This document shows, piece by piece, positions 28,425 through 41,757 of a stretch of DNA of 64,000 nt (its first letter is position 1; the number at the start of each line of letters is the position of its first letter). This stretch comes from Bradyrhizobium sp. CCGE-LA001 (GTDB taxonomy: Bacteria > Pseudomonadota > Alphaproteobacteria > Rhizobiales > Xanthobacteraceae). The translations under genes and the position numbers were made by a program. The stretch is from positions 6,131,501 to 6,195,500 of the forward strand of contig NZ_CP013949.1 of NCBI RefSeq assembly GCF_000296215.2, in the 5' to 3' direction. A model generated the notes under the pieces. The model was not told the DNA's origin. It did not search any database and was given only the letters and a program-made list of their open reading frames with translations.

Positions 28425-29497
28425 CACTGGGTTTCATAATGCGAGGAATAGTTTTCTGGGGGTCCATCGTTTGGTTTCTCTATTTCCTTTGGCAATTACC
28501 CTTCTAAATTTTCGCGCTTTGTCAAGATAAAGCTTCTCTGTTGTCGGGAAGATGAGCGCCCGTGGACAAGCGTGGAACGGACCCGCGAGATGCGGGATAT
28601 TTCAAGTGCTCCCCCCGCCGGCGCGCGCTCCCTCTTTTGCCAGAGCGGACGATTTCGCTAAAGCTTACCGGGCTTTCAAGACCGGGAACGGAAGGACCGT
28701 CTGCAAACCAATGACAGCCGCGATCCTTGGCATCACCAACATCCGGAATTGAATGAGGGGTGGGCAAGGGGCGACCGCTCGAAGATTAGATTGAGCTCGG
28801 CGGAGACGACACCTCTCGGAATGGCTCGACGCCCGGTCAGCCCCCGCGTCGCGCTAAAAAGCGCGTGGATAGTGGTCACCCGCACATGTCAGAGAAACAC
28901 ATCGCTGGACCGCCTCGTCCACCAAGGTGGTGGCGATCGAGTTCGACAACGGGCGCTTAGATGAGAAGGCGCGACAGCTTCGGCGACAACGCCGACCTCG
29001 TTTCGATCGATACTTCGATGACGAAGGCTTGAAAATCTAGGGCCAGCCGCCGAAACCTTCAGGCGCTCCAATCTAATTATCGATTGCTTCGGATCCATCG
29101 ATAGAATGAAACAGCCGCCGTCGATCGATGCAGACATGGCGTGCTGGTTGGCAGGCTAGATAACAGACTGTCCGCCTCATTTCCGGACCTCAACAGCACC
29201 AGCTGTGGCCCGTGAATATCTGCTGAGATTGCGCGATGATCAATGAAATTGCCATCCAAAGCTTGAGGATTGCCGCAACACCACAACTGCAAGGAGGTAA
29301 ACGGAGAACAGCTATAGCAGAGTAGTTGGAGGCACTTCGTATCCGAATGCCCCTCTAACTTGGTGATGCCAATTGATGCTTCGTCATCCGAGTTTCCGTT
29401 TTGCGGGTCATGATCATTCAGCCTCCGCCGCCGCTTGACATGCGCTAGCGCTTTCGAGGAAATGATCCCTCCTGGATTCTGTGGATGCTAGCTGTCA
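28425..29497. other. Stretch with no confident gene
   Basis: About 1.1 kb of short frames. Nothing recognised on either strand. Confidence 0.4.
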
Positions 29498-29839
29498 ATG
29501 ATTAGGTCTGAACTCGTAGCGCGTATCGCCTGCCGAAATTCGCGTCTTTACCAGCACGACGTCGAGAACATTGTAAGTACAATTCTTGGCGAGATCGTCG
29601 CTGCGCTCGAGCGCGGAGATCGGGTTGAGCTTCGTGGCTTCGGAATTTTTTCTACCAAGCAACGGCAGGCTCGCATGAACAAAAATCCGCGAACGGGCAA
29701 GCTTACGCGAGTTGACGGAAAGCGTTTTCCACACTTCAAGGCCAGCAAGGAAATGCATGGGCGCTTGAACGCGACGCAAGACTGGAAGGCGTCAAGCTTG
29801 CCTCGGAGGCAGTCTAAGGGTGGCGTCGGTGCAGTTTAA
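29498..29839 (+). CDS. HU/IHF-family DNA-bending protein, IHF-beta-like
   Basis: 113 residues. The first 92 match the bacterial HU/IHF fold: [20 protein letters not shown], a dimerisation stretch [42 protein letters not shown] (the DNA-inserting arm with the conserved Asn-Pro), then [18 protein letters not shown]-beta proteins normally end there; the extra Ser/Arg/Lys-rich tail of about 20 residues ([11 protein letters not shown]) is unusual. These proteins bend DNA at sigma-54 promoters, at recombination sites and in nucleoid packaging. A second ihfB-type gene in an island could serve either role. Neighbours give no hint. Confidence 0.85.
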   Translation: MIRSELVARIACRNSRLYQHDVENIVSTILGEIVAALERGDRVELRGFGIFSTKQRQARMNKNPRTGKLTRVDGKRFPHFKASKEMHGRLNATQDWKASSLPRRQSKGGVGAV

Positions 29840-30416
29840 GCGCGAGAGTGAGCATCCGGTGTGGTGAAGAAGCAACGTTAATGTTGTCTCGGCAACGGAC
29901 GCGGAATCGAGACCTCACAACCTCAATGGATGAGTCACCATCTGATCGACGTAGGAGCTGGCCTATATTGTGCCTGATTGAGCTACTTTCCCGGCAGCCT
30001 CGGACGGCGTGTGTGAGCGCGGCGATGCGGTTCGATCCAAAGATCAAGGACCGGCGGTCGGCTGCGGGCCCGGGGCAAGCCAGACCGGGTGATCATGGTC
30101 GCGGTGATGCGCATTGCTGGCGCGGCTAAATGCCCAAATGCGGGACGCCATAGCGCCGGCTCCAACTACAGCCGCAGTACAGTAGAGCTTCGACCATGGC
30201 AGCCCCTTGCCGCAACGAGCACAGGCCTTCAAGGCTCGCCGCAGGCCACTGCCGCAAGGCGGAGCGAAACCCCTTGACTGCCGAGCACGGTGCCGCCCAC
30301 TTAGCGCGGGTCGACCACCTTGACAGTCAACACGGTAGATCTGCGCTTCGCTTGTCCAGGACGACACCGACGGTGTGGCGCCGAGGTGCCTCGGACGTAC
30401 GCAGCGCGCGCGAGGC
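29840..30416. other. Stretch with no confident gene
   Basis: No recognisable frame; several long overlapping frames on both strands are caused by high GC. Confidence 0.4.
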
Positions 30417-31052
30417 CTACGACTCCCGCACCACCGTCTTCAGATAATGATACGCCTTGATGATCTCGATCAGGCGGCCTTCGGTGGAGCGGTCGCCGCC
30501 ATTGGCGTCGGGGTGGTGCTGCTTCACCAGCGCCTTGTACTTGCTCTTGACGTCGGCGAGCGCGGCGTTGGGTCCGAGGCCCATGATCTGGAGCGCCTTG
30601 CGCTCGGCGTTCATCACATTGCGAGTCTCGGCCTTGGGTTGAGCTTCGGGGCCGCGGCGCCAGTTAGCGCCGCGACCGTTGATCTCGCTGGACATGCGGA
30701 ACACTTCTGACGCCATATCGATCTTGGCTTCAGCGCCCTCCTTGCCGCCATAGGTGCCCATCTTCCAGGTCGGACGGTGGCCGGTCAGCGCATCCTTCTG
30801 GTAGCGCTCGACCGCGTCGGCATTCATGCCGGAGAAGAAATTGTAATTATGATTGTACTCGCGGACGTGCCCCAGACAGAAATTCCAGTACTCGCGCGAA
30901 TTCTCGCGCCCCTTCGGCGCACGATGGTTGGCCTTGTTCTGGCAGCCGACCCATTCGCAAACGGCGACGGTCTCGCGCGGCTTCGCTCCCGGCTGCTTGC
31001 CGCGAGGCTTGATACGGATGGAGTCGAAGAACTTTGATGAATCGATCGGCAT
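30417..31052 (-). CDS. J-domain (DnaJ-like) protein
   Basis: 211 residues. The N-terminal 130 residues contain CEWVGCQNKANHRAPKGREN and EYWNFCLGHVREYNHNYNFF, a possible Cys/His metal site (CxxxxC...H...C..H). The C-terminal 60 residues form a J domain with the diagnostic HPD in KQHHPDANGGDRSTE and helices ERKALQIMGLGPNAALADVK and RLIEIIKAYHYLK. J domains recruit and stimulate Hsp70 (DnaK). This architecture, with the J domain at the C-terminus, is typical of a conserved alphaproteobacterial protein that is normally in the core genome, which makes its presence here notable. It is likely intact and cytoplasmic. Confidence 0.88.
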   Translation of the reverse strand: MPIDSSKFFDSIRIKPRGKQPGAKPRETVAVCEWVGCQNKANHRAPKGRENSREYWNFCLGHVREYNHNYNFFSGMNADAVERYQKDALTGHRPTWKMGTYGGKEGAEAKIDMASEVFRMSSEINGRGANWRRGPEAQPKAETRNVMNAERKALQIMGLGPNAALADVKSKYKALVKQHHPDANGGDRSTEGRLIEIIKAYHYLKTVVRES

Positions 31053-31126
31053 GGCTGACTTTGACTACGCTGCAAAAACCTTGACGTATTGAAAGAATAA
31101 GCTGAGCAACGTTGGCTCTCCACTCA

Positions 31127-33442
<2,316 letters not shown>

Positions 33443-34758
33443 GATTTTGGTATTCCTGTTTGAGACACGATAGCAGTGCTTGTGCAGGCCGACAGATCCG
33501 CTGTGCCGGTATATTCATAGCACCTCAGCTGTATCCATCTTCCCACACACTGCAGAAATGATGCCAGCCGCGCACCACGCGGTGACAGCTTGTTTTCCGA
33601 TCGGGGTGTCGTCTAAACCACGGGAACAGTGGATCAAGTAACACACCCGTCCTAGATCGAACAACGCGGCCGCTGACCTGATGGCGCAGCAATGGTCCGA
33701 CCGCAAACCGGGAAGGATTGACGCGGACGATGTGGATGCGCACCAGCGGCCTCATGCGATCGGCGCTATACGCCACAAATCCCGAGCGGAGATGCAGGCG
33801 GTAAGGCCCAGCAGGTGTATCCGTTGATGACACCATCGCGCCTAATACCTACTGGGCACAGCCTTTCCGCGGATATGTCTCTCTTCCTGGGACGCGGTCT
33901 TCGGCGCCGACCGATAACGGCGGTCTTGCGCATATCTCCGCTATCTAGGCTTCCGCGATCCGTATTGACGGAGCGCTTCCGCTATCAGCCATCGGATGGG
34001 ACATTGGGCTTCACCGCCCTGTTGGGACTGCGGCAGGTCTGAAGATCGGCGATGCGGAGTGGATTGATGCTTAGCAAGGAGCACGATCGCAGCCGCAGCA
34101 CTGACCGGCTAAAGATTTCTGTGTCCGATTGTCAGCTTTCAGCCAAGCGGCTTTGATTCGGCACGTCCCTTGCTTCATTCGTTGGCGAGCATCACGGATC
34201 GCGTGTAGAGGGGTGGCTGATGCGGAATGTCGACCAGTCGGCGTATCGCCATGAGCATCGTGTTTGCGAGCTCACTATGAGGCAACATAAAGCAACGTCT
34301 CAGGCGACTCACGCCGCGTTGGCTTGGCATTCTCGCCTTGCCGTGATGCTGACGGCCATTTGTCTTAAATTGCCGACGTGGCCACACGATCGGTTGCCTA
34401 GTTCAACTCCGTTCGGTGCCCTTTTGGCTGTGACCTCTTGGCTCGCCAATTATGAGAAGCGGTTTTCCTGATGAGGTTCAGGGGTCGTGTTGATAGACCT
34501 GCTTGCTTACGCTCGATGCGACGAGAAAGGACGTGGACATTGATGCTCGATCTGCTCAGCAGGAAGAATGCCATAGCCCGACACCCTGCGAATGCGAGGG
34601 GGCGGCCTTCCGGGAGCAGTTTGGCATGAGCGGTTAGAGTGGGAGCTCAGCTCAGCGCGAGAACCTTCAGGTAGTACGTGATGATCCAAAATACCGAGAT
34701 GAAGGCACCGTTTGAGACGACCATAACGATCGGCTCCCTTAGCCGAATGTTAGTGACC
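33443..34758. other. Stretch with no confident gene
   Basis: Short conflicting frames. The part near 33600 resembles the part near 10090 (shared TCGTCTAAACC core), suggesting remnants of the same old element. Confidence 0.4.
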
Positions 34759-34926
34759 ATGTACTTTTTGAAAATGCTCACCGTCGTGCTTTCTCTCGTA
34801 GCAGGTATCGACGCAGCCATGGCAGAACACCCGGGCTATCGGGGTGGCTGCTCCGGGATTCTGGTTGATTCTCCGTTGCTTCTGGCTGATAAGTTCCGAT
34901 CGGAAGGCCATGCTCTCGATCTCTAA
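34759..34926 (+). CDS. Small exported peptide candidate
   Basis: 55 residues from the ATG at 34759. The first 22 residues (MYFLKMLTVVLSLVAGIDAAMA) look like a Sec signal peptide with a cut after AMA. The remainder (EHPGYRGGCSGILVDSPLLL...) is short with one Cys. An in-frame longer start at 34678 is possible. Not recognised; may be the 5' remnant of a longer gene. Confidence 0.35.
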   Translation: MYFLKMLTVVLSLVAGIDAAMAEHPGYRGGCSGILVDSPLLLADKFRSEGHALDL

Positions 34927-35592
34927 GTGACGGCTAGCCGACACCACGGGAGCGCTTGGCGCAGAGTGCGGATCTGTTCGACTTTGATGCGCGCGCATCG
35001 TGCAGCGTTGAGCGCTGTCACTGCTCCAGCGACCTCCGCTCTGCGACATCGATCGATGGGGAAGAAGAATACTAACGAGGAGTCAAACTGACTTGCTGAA
35101 GTCGTCAAAGACACGCGAGCAGACAGATGCGCCTGGAGCGGCTACGTTCGCTACTGCAGGAAACTTTCCGCACACGGTCCGGCCTCCGTACTGAGACGCC
35201 TATTGGTTTGACGCAGCTGATGCCAGTCTCTGAGTGATCTCATAGCTTCACGCCATCAGGGCGTGTCAATTGGCTTCATTTGTAATGGCGTTAAACCCGA
35301 ACCGCGCTGCCTTTGGTCCACAGGTCTTTAACTCCACTGACCAACACTGACTGCTCCATATCGTCGCTCCAGACGGTCCGCCAAATCAGGGAGCTCGATA
35401 TCGAGCCCAGCAACAAGCCGAAACATCAGCAGTTGATCCCAAAAACCGACACGCAGTCTAGAAGCGAGAAAGTTGCAGTCTCAAGATTATGGCGAGTTGC
35501 TCCACTCGACATCATCTTCGGCAAACGGAGGGAGGGTTGGGATTGCTGAGGAGCCTGCTTGGCCGACCAAATACATCGGCCTGATCTCGGCT
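34927..35592. other. Stretch with no confident gene
   Basis: Nothing recognised on either strand. Confidence 0.4.
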
Positions 35593-35778
35593 TTAGCCGT
35601 TCGCAATCGCATGGAGCCAGTTATGGTCCGCCTCCTGCCGCTCTTTGAATCGGAGCACGCATTTCTTGGAGCATAGCGCCATTCGCCAGTGATAATACCG
35701 TACGAGCCCAAATCTCCGACCGCAGATTGCGCAGCACTTTACTGTGCAACGCTGGGAAGTATAGGATCGATCGTGCAT
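35593..35778 (-). CDS. Small zinc-finger-like protein of rhizobial type
   Basis: 61 residues. The core is CAICGRRFGLVRYYHWRMAL followed by CSKKCVLRFKERQEADHNW. This gives a CxxC ... CxxxC arrangement that would bind zinc. Small proteins with the same pattern (FGLVRYYxWRxxLCSKKC) are common and multicopy in Rhizobium and Bradyrhizobium; their function is unknown. It stands alone. The match to the remembered family pattern is strong over 40 residues. Confidence 0.7.
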   Translation of the reverse strand: MHDRSYTSQRCTVKCCAICGRRFGLVRYYHWRMALCSKKCVLRFKERQEADHNWLHAIANG

Positions 35779-36482
35779 TCTCGCCTCCTGCTAGCGTTAC
35801 CTGGATTCCTCATTCATGTCTTCCAGAGCTGACTGCGGTTCGACTGCAAAGTCTCGCGACGTACGGCCGCCGCAAGCGTCCGACTCCGACGCATCCTCCC
35901 TTGGCGGAATCAGCAAATTAAATTTGTGCCTCACCGACACCGGGGATAGTAAGGATAGTTCGATTTCAATTCATGCGATGAACTGCGCATCGACTGCGAA
36001 ATCCCGCATCCTGCGCGGCATTCTCGCCTCAAATCAACAGATCCAGGCTGTTTGGAGCGGTTACAGCTGCGTTGCCTTGCGTTTTCGCCGTCTCGTTCAA
36101 AGCGAGCGACGCCCCTGTTTCCGCCCGCAGTTGGCGTCAAGCGGGCTATGAGCCGGGTGAGACATGGACGTCACGGCTATTTGGCGGGACGATGGCGCCT
36201 CCTGATCTTCTGAAAAGCGAGCAGCGTAAATCAAATGCTGACAGGCGCACCTCGTTTGCATCGGATGACAGGACAGAATGGGCGAGCCGGCGATCGACCA
36301 GCCGAACGGAAGTCATGCTCTGAGCTCAAACGATTCCGTTGGAATGTGAGTGATAAGCTGAAACCATTCAGCTGGTTGTGCCCTTCCATCAGTTCTGCCT
36401 CGAAAACTGTGAGAAGGTAGAAGCGCAAGTGACGAGCGTATGTCGGTCACGCCGGCGAGTTCACCTCGATCCAATGCTCGCA
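35779..36482. other. Stretch with no confident gene
   Basis: Only short frames; lies downstream of the broken panC gene. Nothing recognised. Confidence 0.4.
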
Positions 36483-37321
36483 CTACAAGTCAACTTCTGG
36501 CTTCAGGACGATGTTGTCGATCAGGCGGGTCGCGCCCACATAGGCGCGGCGCAAAGAGCTGCGAGACGACTCAACGGGCTCGCGGCCGGCTTGCGCGTGT
36601 CGGCATCGACGAGCTCGACGTACTGTACGCGATCGATTTCATCCAAGTGCCTCCTTACGATTGCTACGAGTGCCCCAACATTGCGCTCACCTACCTGAAA
36701 TTCTGCCTCTGCAGCGAACAGCCTGCGGTTGATGGCAAGGGCGCAGACGTTCTTCCTCGTCGAGGTACCGGTTACGACTGCTCATCGCGAGCCCATCCGG
36801 TTCCCGCACGGTTGGCATCACGGTCATAATCTCGACCGGAAGATTGAGATCAGCTACCGCTCGACGCACGACGGCGCATTGCTGAAAGTCCTTCTCCCCG
36901 AAAAAATGCGAACGTCCGGCCGCAGCAAATTGAGCGGCTTGCAGACCACCGTCGCCACCACGAAAGCGCCAGGGCCTGAAAACTCCACACAGCGAATTTG
37001 CAAGCTCACCGGGCTCAACGAAGGTGTCAAGATGAGCCGGATAGAGCTCTTGTACATCTGGGGCAAAGACGATCGCAACGCCAGCTTCGCGGCACAGTGT
37101 TTCATCACGCGATAAGTCGCGCTGGTAAGCGGCGATTGCCTCGCTTGGTCCGAATTGGGTTGGATTAACGAATATACTTGCGACTGTCACATCGCAATGC
37201 GCCTCGCTTGCTTTGACGAGCGCCAGATGTCCTTCGTGCAGATAGCCCATTGTTGGTACAATCCGACGCGCTTGTGTGCGAGAACCTGACGGAGCTCGCA
37301 GACTCTAGTAATTGTTTGCAT
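36483..37321 (-). pseudogene. panC: Pantoate-beta-alanine ligase, broken by frameshifts
   Basis: PanC joins pantoate and beta-alanine with ATP in pantothenate synthesis. The start (MQTITRVCELRQVLAHKRVG) is at 37321, eight bases after panB. A single missing base near 37260 breaks the frame inside the VPTMGYLHEGH motif (family LVPTMGYLHEGH). The next frame carries FVNPTQFGPSEAIAAYQRDL and the late FGEKDFQQC and MTVMPTVREPDGLAMSSRNR motifs. Between them, a pair of opposite shifts scrambles about 20 residues (the correct VVATVVCKPLNLLRPDV reads in another frame). A further shift after RYLDEEERL is followed by the true C-terminus, VGATRLIDNIVLKPEVDL, ending at 36483. With at least four shifts over a normal length of about 280 codons, the gene cannot make active PanC. 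Confidence 0.88.
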
Positions 37322-37329
37322 GTTGAGCT

Positions 37330-38202
37330 TTAGGTTGGGTTGGAAGGCGTCCAATTTGCGATCATATCGTCTAGACCTTCAGGAAGCCGATACGACTCTC
37401 CGGGTGCCGGGAAGGCACCGTTGCGGACGTCCGCGGCCCAGCTAGACAACGCCTCCTTTAACAGATGGAATCCATCTGCATAGGCGCGAACGAATTTGGG
37501 GCGGCGGCCTTCAGTCAAGCCCAGCACATCGTGAAGAACGAGCACCTGGCCTGAACAATCAGGACCTGCTCCGATTCCAATGGTCGGAATTGTCAGAAAT
37601 TTTGTCGCTCGTGCAGCGAGCTCGGCCGGAATTCCCTCCAGGACTAGAGCAAAGCAACCAGCCTGCTGCAGACGCTGGGCATCATCGAGCAGGCGCAAAG
37701 CGTCGTCGGCTGTCCGCCCCTGGACCTTGAAACCTCCCATCACATTGACGCTTTGGGGGGTGAGGCCTAGATGGCCCATGACAGGAATCTCGCAATCGAC
37801 CAAGGCGCGCACCATCTCCGCACGCTTGGCTCCCCCCTCCAATTTGACGGCATCTGCCCCACGCTGAAGGAAACCGCCCGCGTTGCGTACCGCTTCCTCT
37901 CGGCTGAGATGAAAACTAAGATAGGGCATATCGGCCACGAGTAAGGCTTGAGGCCTTGTGCGCGCAACCGCCTCAAGATGATGATTCATCATCGCCACGC
38001 TGACCGATAGCGTGTTTTCGAATCCGAGGCAGACATTGCCGACGCTGTCGCCGACTAGGATGATATCTGCGACGCTGTCGGCAATGCGTGCTGTGACGGC
38101 GTCGTAAGCGGTTGTCATTACGACACGCCGGCCCTCGCGTTTCCAGCGCGTCAAGGTTGGGATCGTAGTGCGTTCAGTAGGCGGCTCCGAATATTTACTC
38201 AT
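37330..38202 (-). CDS. panB: Ketopantoate hydroxymethyltransferase
   Basis: 290 residues from the ATG at 38202 (MSKYSEPPTERTTIPTL); the open frame reaches 38289, but the extra leader does not fit the family. PanB makes ketopantoate from ketoisovalerate and methylene-tetrahydrofolate. Visible motifs: MTTAYDAVTARIAD, ILVGDSVGNVCLGFENT (metal and substrate site), VADMPYLSFHLS, ADAVKLEGGA, VMGHLGLTPQSVNVMGGFKVQGR, LVLEGIPAE, TIGIGAGPDCSGQVLVLHDVLGL and the end region KFVRAYADG. All expected active-site residues are present, so it looks functional. It lies at the downstream end of the bio/pan operon, 8 bp before the broken panC. Confidence 0.93.
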   Translation of the reverse strand: MSKYSEPPTERTTIPTLTRWKREGRRVVMTTAYDAVTARIADSVADIILVGDSVGNVCLGFENTLSVSVAMMNHHLEAVARTRPQALLVADMPYLSFHLSREEAVRNAGGFLQRGADAVKLEGGAKRAEMVRALVDCEIPVMGHLGLTPQSVNVMGGFKVQGRTADDALRLLDDAQRLQQAGCFALVLEGIPAELAARATKFLTIPTIGIGAGPDCSGQVLVLHDVLGLTEGRRPKFVRAYADGFHLLKEALSSWAADVRNGAFPAPGESYRLPEGLDDMIANWTPSNPT

Positions 38203-38539
38203 CTCAGATCCCGGTCGGCTGGTGCGCATCCCTCGTCTCACGCTTCGTAAAGAAGGCAACGGGATACTGTCAACGGTGACATCAAACAATCTTGCACATC
38301 AACTTAGTGGCGCAGTCGGTACACACCGGATGGCACGCATCGCAGTTTTCAGTACTTGCGATCCTTGACTCGTCAGCTCACGAACGTCCTGCGGTCCACT
38401 TGCCATAGAGGGCAATGAGTTACATAGCTGAACTTGGCGCCTCTAATGCTGTGCAGAGATGCGGAGCGGTTGTAGTACAACACCCGTGACCATCATGAAC
38501 TAAACAGCGGGATCGAGAGCGGAATTCGCCAGACGCGCG
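38203..38539. other. Region between panB and the bioZ-like remnant
   Basis: About 340 bp with no recognisable gene. It may hold a promoter for panB, but none could be identified. Confidence 0.4.
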
Positions 38540-38845
38540 GCAAGGTCGTTAAAAGCGATACCGGCCGCCCCCCTTTTCGCTCAGCGCTGCAAGTTCCTGC
38601 ATGTTGGTTCCGTCCAGTGACCGGCCGGCAAGACAGCCTATCACCACTTTCTCGCGGTAAACTGGCCGCGCAGGACAAATAATGCGCAAGTTCGGTGAAT
38701 TTCGGCGCAATGGCGCAGGAAACGCTCCGCCAGATGAATATGACGCTTTAGGCGGGTAGCCGGCACATCGCATCTGGCCAGCGCCTCACGCACAAGCTGG
38801 ACGGCCAGCGCCGCCCAGGAGAAGACAGGTTGGCCACGCCTGTGG
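38540..38845 (-). pseudogene. Degraded ketoacyl-ACP-synthase-III-like remnant in the bioZ position
   Basis: Two fragments in different frames resemble the C-terminal half of a KAS III-type enzyme: GQPVFSWAALAVQLVREALA (near 38840-38780) and NLRII ... EKVVIGCLAGRSLDG ... LAALSEKGG (near 38680-38560). Alphaproteobacterial bio operons end with bioZ, a KAS III homologue that makes the pimeloyl precursor, and this remnant is exactly where bioZ should be. The similarity is weak and rests partly on position. Confidence 0.35.
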
Positions 38846-39001
38846 TTGAGGCGACGCTGCGCAAGCATCGTGAGTGTTGGAACGCTCGGTTTACGTCGGA
38901 TCGGGAACGCAATGAAATCTAAAGGGGGCGCGTGGTAACAGCAGTGGCTCTGTCTAATCTGCACCAAAGGGCTGCGGGCACGACGTGCGGTAGGCGTACC
39001 T

Positions 39002-39899
39002 TCAGGCTAGCACATCGGCGGCTTCCCTGATAGCAGCGTAGACTTGATCAAGATCAACTGCCGTAACGCAATAGGGCGGCATCACGTAAATCGTATTGCC
39101 GAGCGGCCGCAGCAGCAAATCTCGTTCTCTGAAGAACGCTTGAAGCTTCGGCCCGACCTTGGAGGGATAATCCGATTCGCTCGTTATCAGATCGAGTGCG
39201 GCAATCGTGCCGAGGCGTCGAACGTTCCGAAATCGGCATCTGCACGGAATGAGGCAATTGCCTGCTCTTGCATCATGTACGCTTCATCACTCTCAGTACC
39301 CAGGCTGGGTACATCAGCACCCCCCCTGCCCCCGAAATCAGCGGTTCTACGATAAAGGCGGCCGGATTTTCGTTTCGACAAGCTGTTTGTAGCGCATCGA
39401 GCGTCGCCTGCTCACGATATTTTGCCGGGAACTAGACTGATCTGACATCAAATAGCAGGGATCCATATGATGCATTGAACACGCCTCGGGCGTCAACCGA
39501 CATGGCTCCAACCGTATCGCCGTGGTAGGAATGCTGCACTACGATAATGCGGGTTCGCTGTTGGCCAATATTGTGCCAATATCCCAGCGCCATCTTCGGG
39601 GAAGAAGACATAGTCAAGTCCTGGGGGTGCAAGCTTCAAGAGTGGTGCAGCAACCTCCTCAGCGGGATCGTGGGTATGGCCGGCAAAGACCACTTGATGG
39701 AGCTTGCTTGCCTGATCTTGAATGGCGCGCACAATGTGGGGATGACAATGACCATGCGTGACGACCCACCAGGAGGAAATTGCATCTACGATACGGCGGT
39801 GTAGAGGTATGCACCATCAGCACGCACCAACTTTCTCATCTCATGTTGAAGCGCATGCTGTGTGAACGGATGCCAGATCGGCGATATTGACTTCGCCAT
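39002..39899 (-). pseudogene. bioA: Adenosylmethionine-8-amino-7-oxononanoate aminotransferase, broken
   Basis: BioA converts KAPA to DAPA with S-adenosylmethionine. The start [20 protein letters not shown] at 39899 overlaps the bioD stop (TAATG), a typical coupled start. Later family segments appear in different frames: RAIQDQASKLHQVVFAGHTH, LKLAPPGLDYVFF, MALGYWHNIGQQRTRIIV with HSYHGDTVGAMSV, and the true end GNTIYVMPPYCVTAVDLDQ...ADVLA to the stop at 39002. The total is about 300 codons against about 420 normally, so frameshifts are combined with deletions, including much of the region around the PLP-binding Lys. Not functional. Confidence 0.88.
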
Positions 39900-40534
39900 T
39901 ACAGATGGAAGTCGTCGGCGCGGAATGAGACTTTGAACGCCGACTGCAGCGTCTCGGCCGTAAGGGAAGACAGCCAGGGCAATCGCCCCAGCCAACGTAC
40001 CCGCCCAATCTCGCGAATTGCAGTCTGAGCTTCAGCATTTCTTTCACCGATGAAGGCAATCCCAAGGATGCGGATCTCGCGCTTTCGCAGAGCCTCTATG
40101 GCCAGCAGCGAGTGGTTGATAGTGCCAAGCGCTGTACGCGCGCAAAGAACGACTGGAAGGCGCCATCGTTCAAAGACATCAATGTACAGCGTATCGCCCC
40201 TCAGCGGGACCATCAGCCCGCCGGCGCCCTCAATCACGAGCGGTCGATCCGCCGCCTCCGGCAAATTCAGCGAGTCCGGGTCGATGCGAACTCCGTCGAG
40301 TTCAGCAGAATGATGAGGCGAAGCCGGCATTGTGAGGCGGTAATGCTCAGGCACGATGCGGTCGGCCGACAGACCGCCCAGTCGTGCGACCACCTCGGTA
40401 TCGGTCTCCCCTTCGAGGCCGGCCTGAATTGGCTTCCAATAGCTGGCGCCCAGGAGATCAGCGAGGCCCGCGGAAAACACCGTTTTCCCGACACCAGTGT
40501 CCGTACCGGCCACCACAATCCGCTGACTCATCAA
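39899..40534 (-). CDS. bioD: Dethiobiotin synthetase
   Basis: 211 residues, normal family length. BioD closes the ureido ring of dethiobiotin from DAPA, CO2 and ATP. The P-loop [16 protein letters not shown] is at the N-terminus, followed by [14 protein letters not shown], the [12 protein letters not shown] segment, and [12 protein letters not shown], which carries the conserved Glu-Gly-Ala-Gly-Gly motif. [13 protein letters not shown] completes the site. No defect is visible, so it may still be active, although bioF before it and bioA after it are broken. The last base of its stop overlaps the bioA start. Confidence 0.93.
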   Translation of the reverse strand: MMSQRIVVAGTDTGVGKTVFSAGLADLLGASYWKPIQAGLEGETDTEVVARLGGLSADRIVPEHYRLTMPASPHHSAELDGVRIDPDSLNLPEAADRPLVIEGAGGLMVPLRGDTLYIDVFERWRLPVVLCARTALGTINHSLLAIEALRKREIRILGIAFIGERNAEAQTAIREIGRVRWLGRLPWLSSLTAETLQSAFKVSFRADDFHL

Positions 40535-40916
40535 GCTACTCCCCTCGTCCTCTCAGTACGCACATCGCGCACTGAACGCACGTCTTGCCCTCGACTGAGG
40601 GTTTCATATTCACGTCCATTATCGCCTGGATCGTGAGCCCAACATGCCCGATATTGAGCCGCTTGTTGCCGAGTTTCGGCACCCGATGAGGCCAGTACAA
40701 AGGTTTTCACGCCATCACGCGTCCGATCTGTGAGTTTGCTCGAGCAATCACGAGGGGTTATCTGTGGTTTGCAACCGATAGGGCTGAACATCGCACGGTC
40801 GTGAGACGAGCTCGATGCCGATCTCTCGCTCCAGACCAGAATGAATGGTCTCCGATGGCCGCAGCAGCTCGGTTAACTCTTGAAAAAACGCCCGTCAGCC
40901 AACCTGATTTGCCGGT
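40535..40916. other. Insert between bioF remnant and bioD
   Basis: About 380 bp with no recognisable gene. In intact bio operons these genes abut or overlap, so this is probably inserted or badly decayed DNA. Confidence 0.4.
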
Positions 40917-41735
40917 TCATCGAGCCTGACGTGCCGCCTCCTCGATAAGCGTATCCAGCATTGCAAGCACATCCTCCTCGGTGACGTTGAGGGTCAGTGA
41001 AATGCGAAGACGAGCTGTGCCAGCCGGCACGGTTGGCGGGCGGATTCCTCGGATGTCGAAGACGCGAGCTTGCAGTGCAGAGGCACTTGCATTGCGCGCG
41101 CATTGTCGCCAACGATATAGGGCACGATCTGTGAGCTCGAAGGATTCTGCAAGTCGCGGATGCGCATCTGCCTATGCGTAAACGCGACAAGGCGGGCCAG
41201 ACGTTGCTGACGCTCGGGCTCCTGCTGCAGGATGAGCACTGCTTGTCGCACGGCGAGAGCCATCACTGGTGACGGGGCGGTGGCGAAGATGAAGGGCGAC
41301 AGCGATTGATCATGAAATCGCGCAGCACATTTGGCGCAGTGACAAGCGGGCCGACGACACCGAGCGCCTTGCCGCACGTATGAACGACCAAAAGATTCTT
41401 GCGCCCCTCATAAGGCGCCCGTAAGCCCCCGCTCCTGCTCGCTGTAGACGCCTGTGGCATGCGCCTCGTCCACAATGAGGAATGCATCATCGCGGTCGGC
41501 GACCACGACCAAGTCTCTGAGAGGGGCGAAATCGCCATCCATACTGTAAAGACTTTCAACCACGATCCAGACGCGGCCCATTCCGCCCTTGGCCCGCCAG
41601 CCGCAAATTATGTCTTCGACCGACTGGGGATCATTGTGGGCGCTCACCCGAAACTCAGCTCGACCGGCGCGCGCCCTCGTGAATGCTTGCGTGCACCAGA
41701 TAATCTAACGAGCAAATCGCCCGCGGTTACGAGAA
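40917..41735 (-). pseudogene. bioF: 8-amino-7-oxononanoate synthase, truncated and frameshifted
   Basis: BioF condenses pimeloyl-thioester and alanine to KAPA. Recognisable pieces in order: LVHASIHEGAR (near 41700), VSAHNDPQSVEDI, VWIVVESLYSMDGDFAPLRD and FLIVDEAHATGVYSEQ (41650-41420), the PLP-Lys region VVHTCGKALGVVG, NRCRPFIFATAPSPVMALAV, SSQIVPYIVGDNARAM, then the C-terminus PPTVPAGTARLRISLTLN...EEAARQAR ending at 40917. These lie in at least three frames. The first 100 or so residues of the family are absent, so panD directly borders a truncated gene. Not functional. Confidence 0.87.
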
Positions 41736-41757
41736 CGAAACTTGAGGATGGTAGCTG

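Noticed and set aside
38540..38845. Firm assignment as bioZ
   Set aside because: Only scattered KAS III-like segments remain; kept as a low-confidence remnant, not a named gene.
39044..39057. TTGAT-CAAG-ATCAA, a perfect FixK/FNR-type palindrome
   Set aside because: It lies inside the coding remnant of bioA (VDLDQ codons), far from any gene start, so it is most likely chance.
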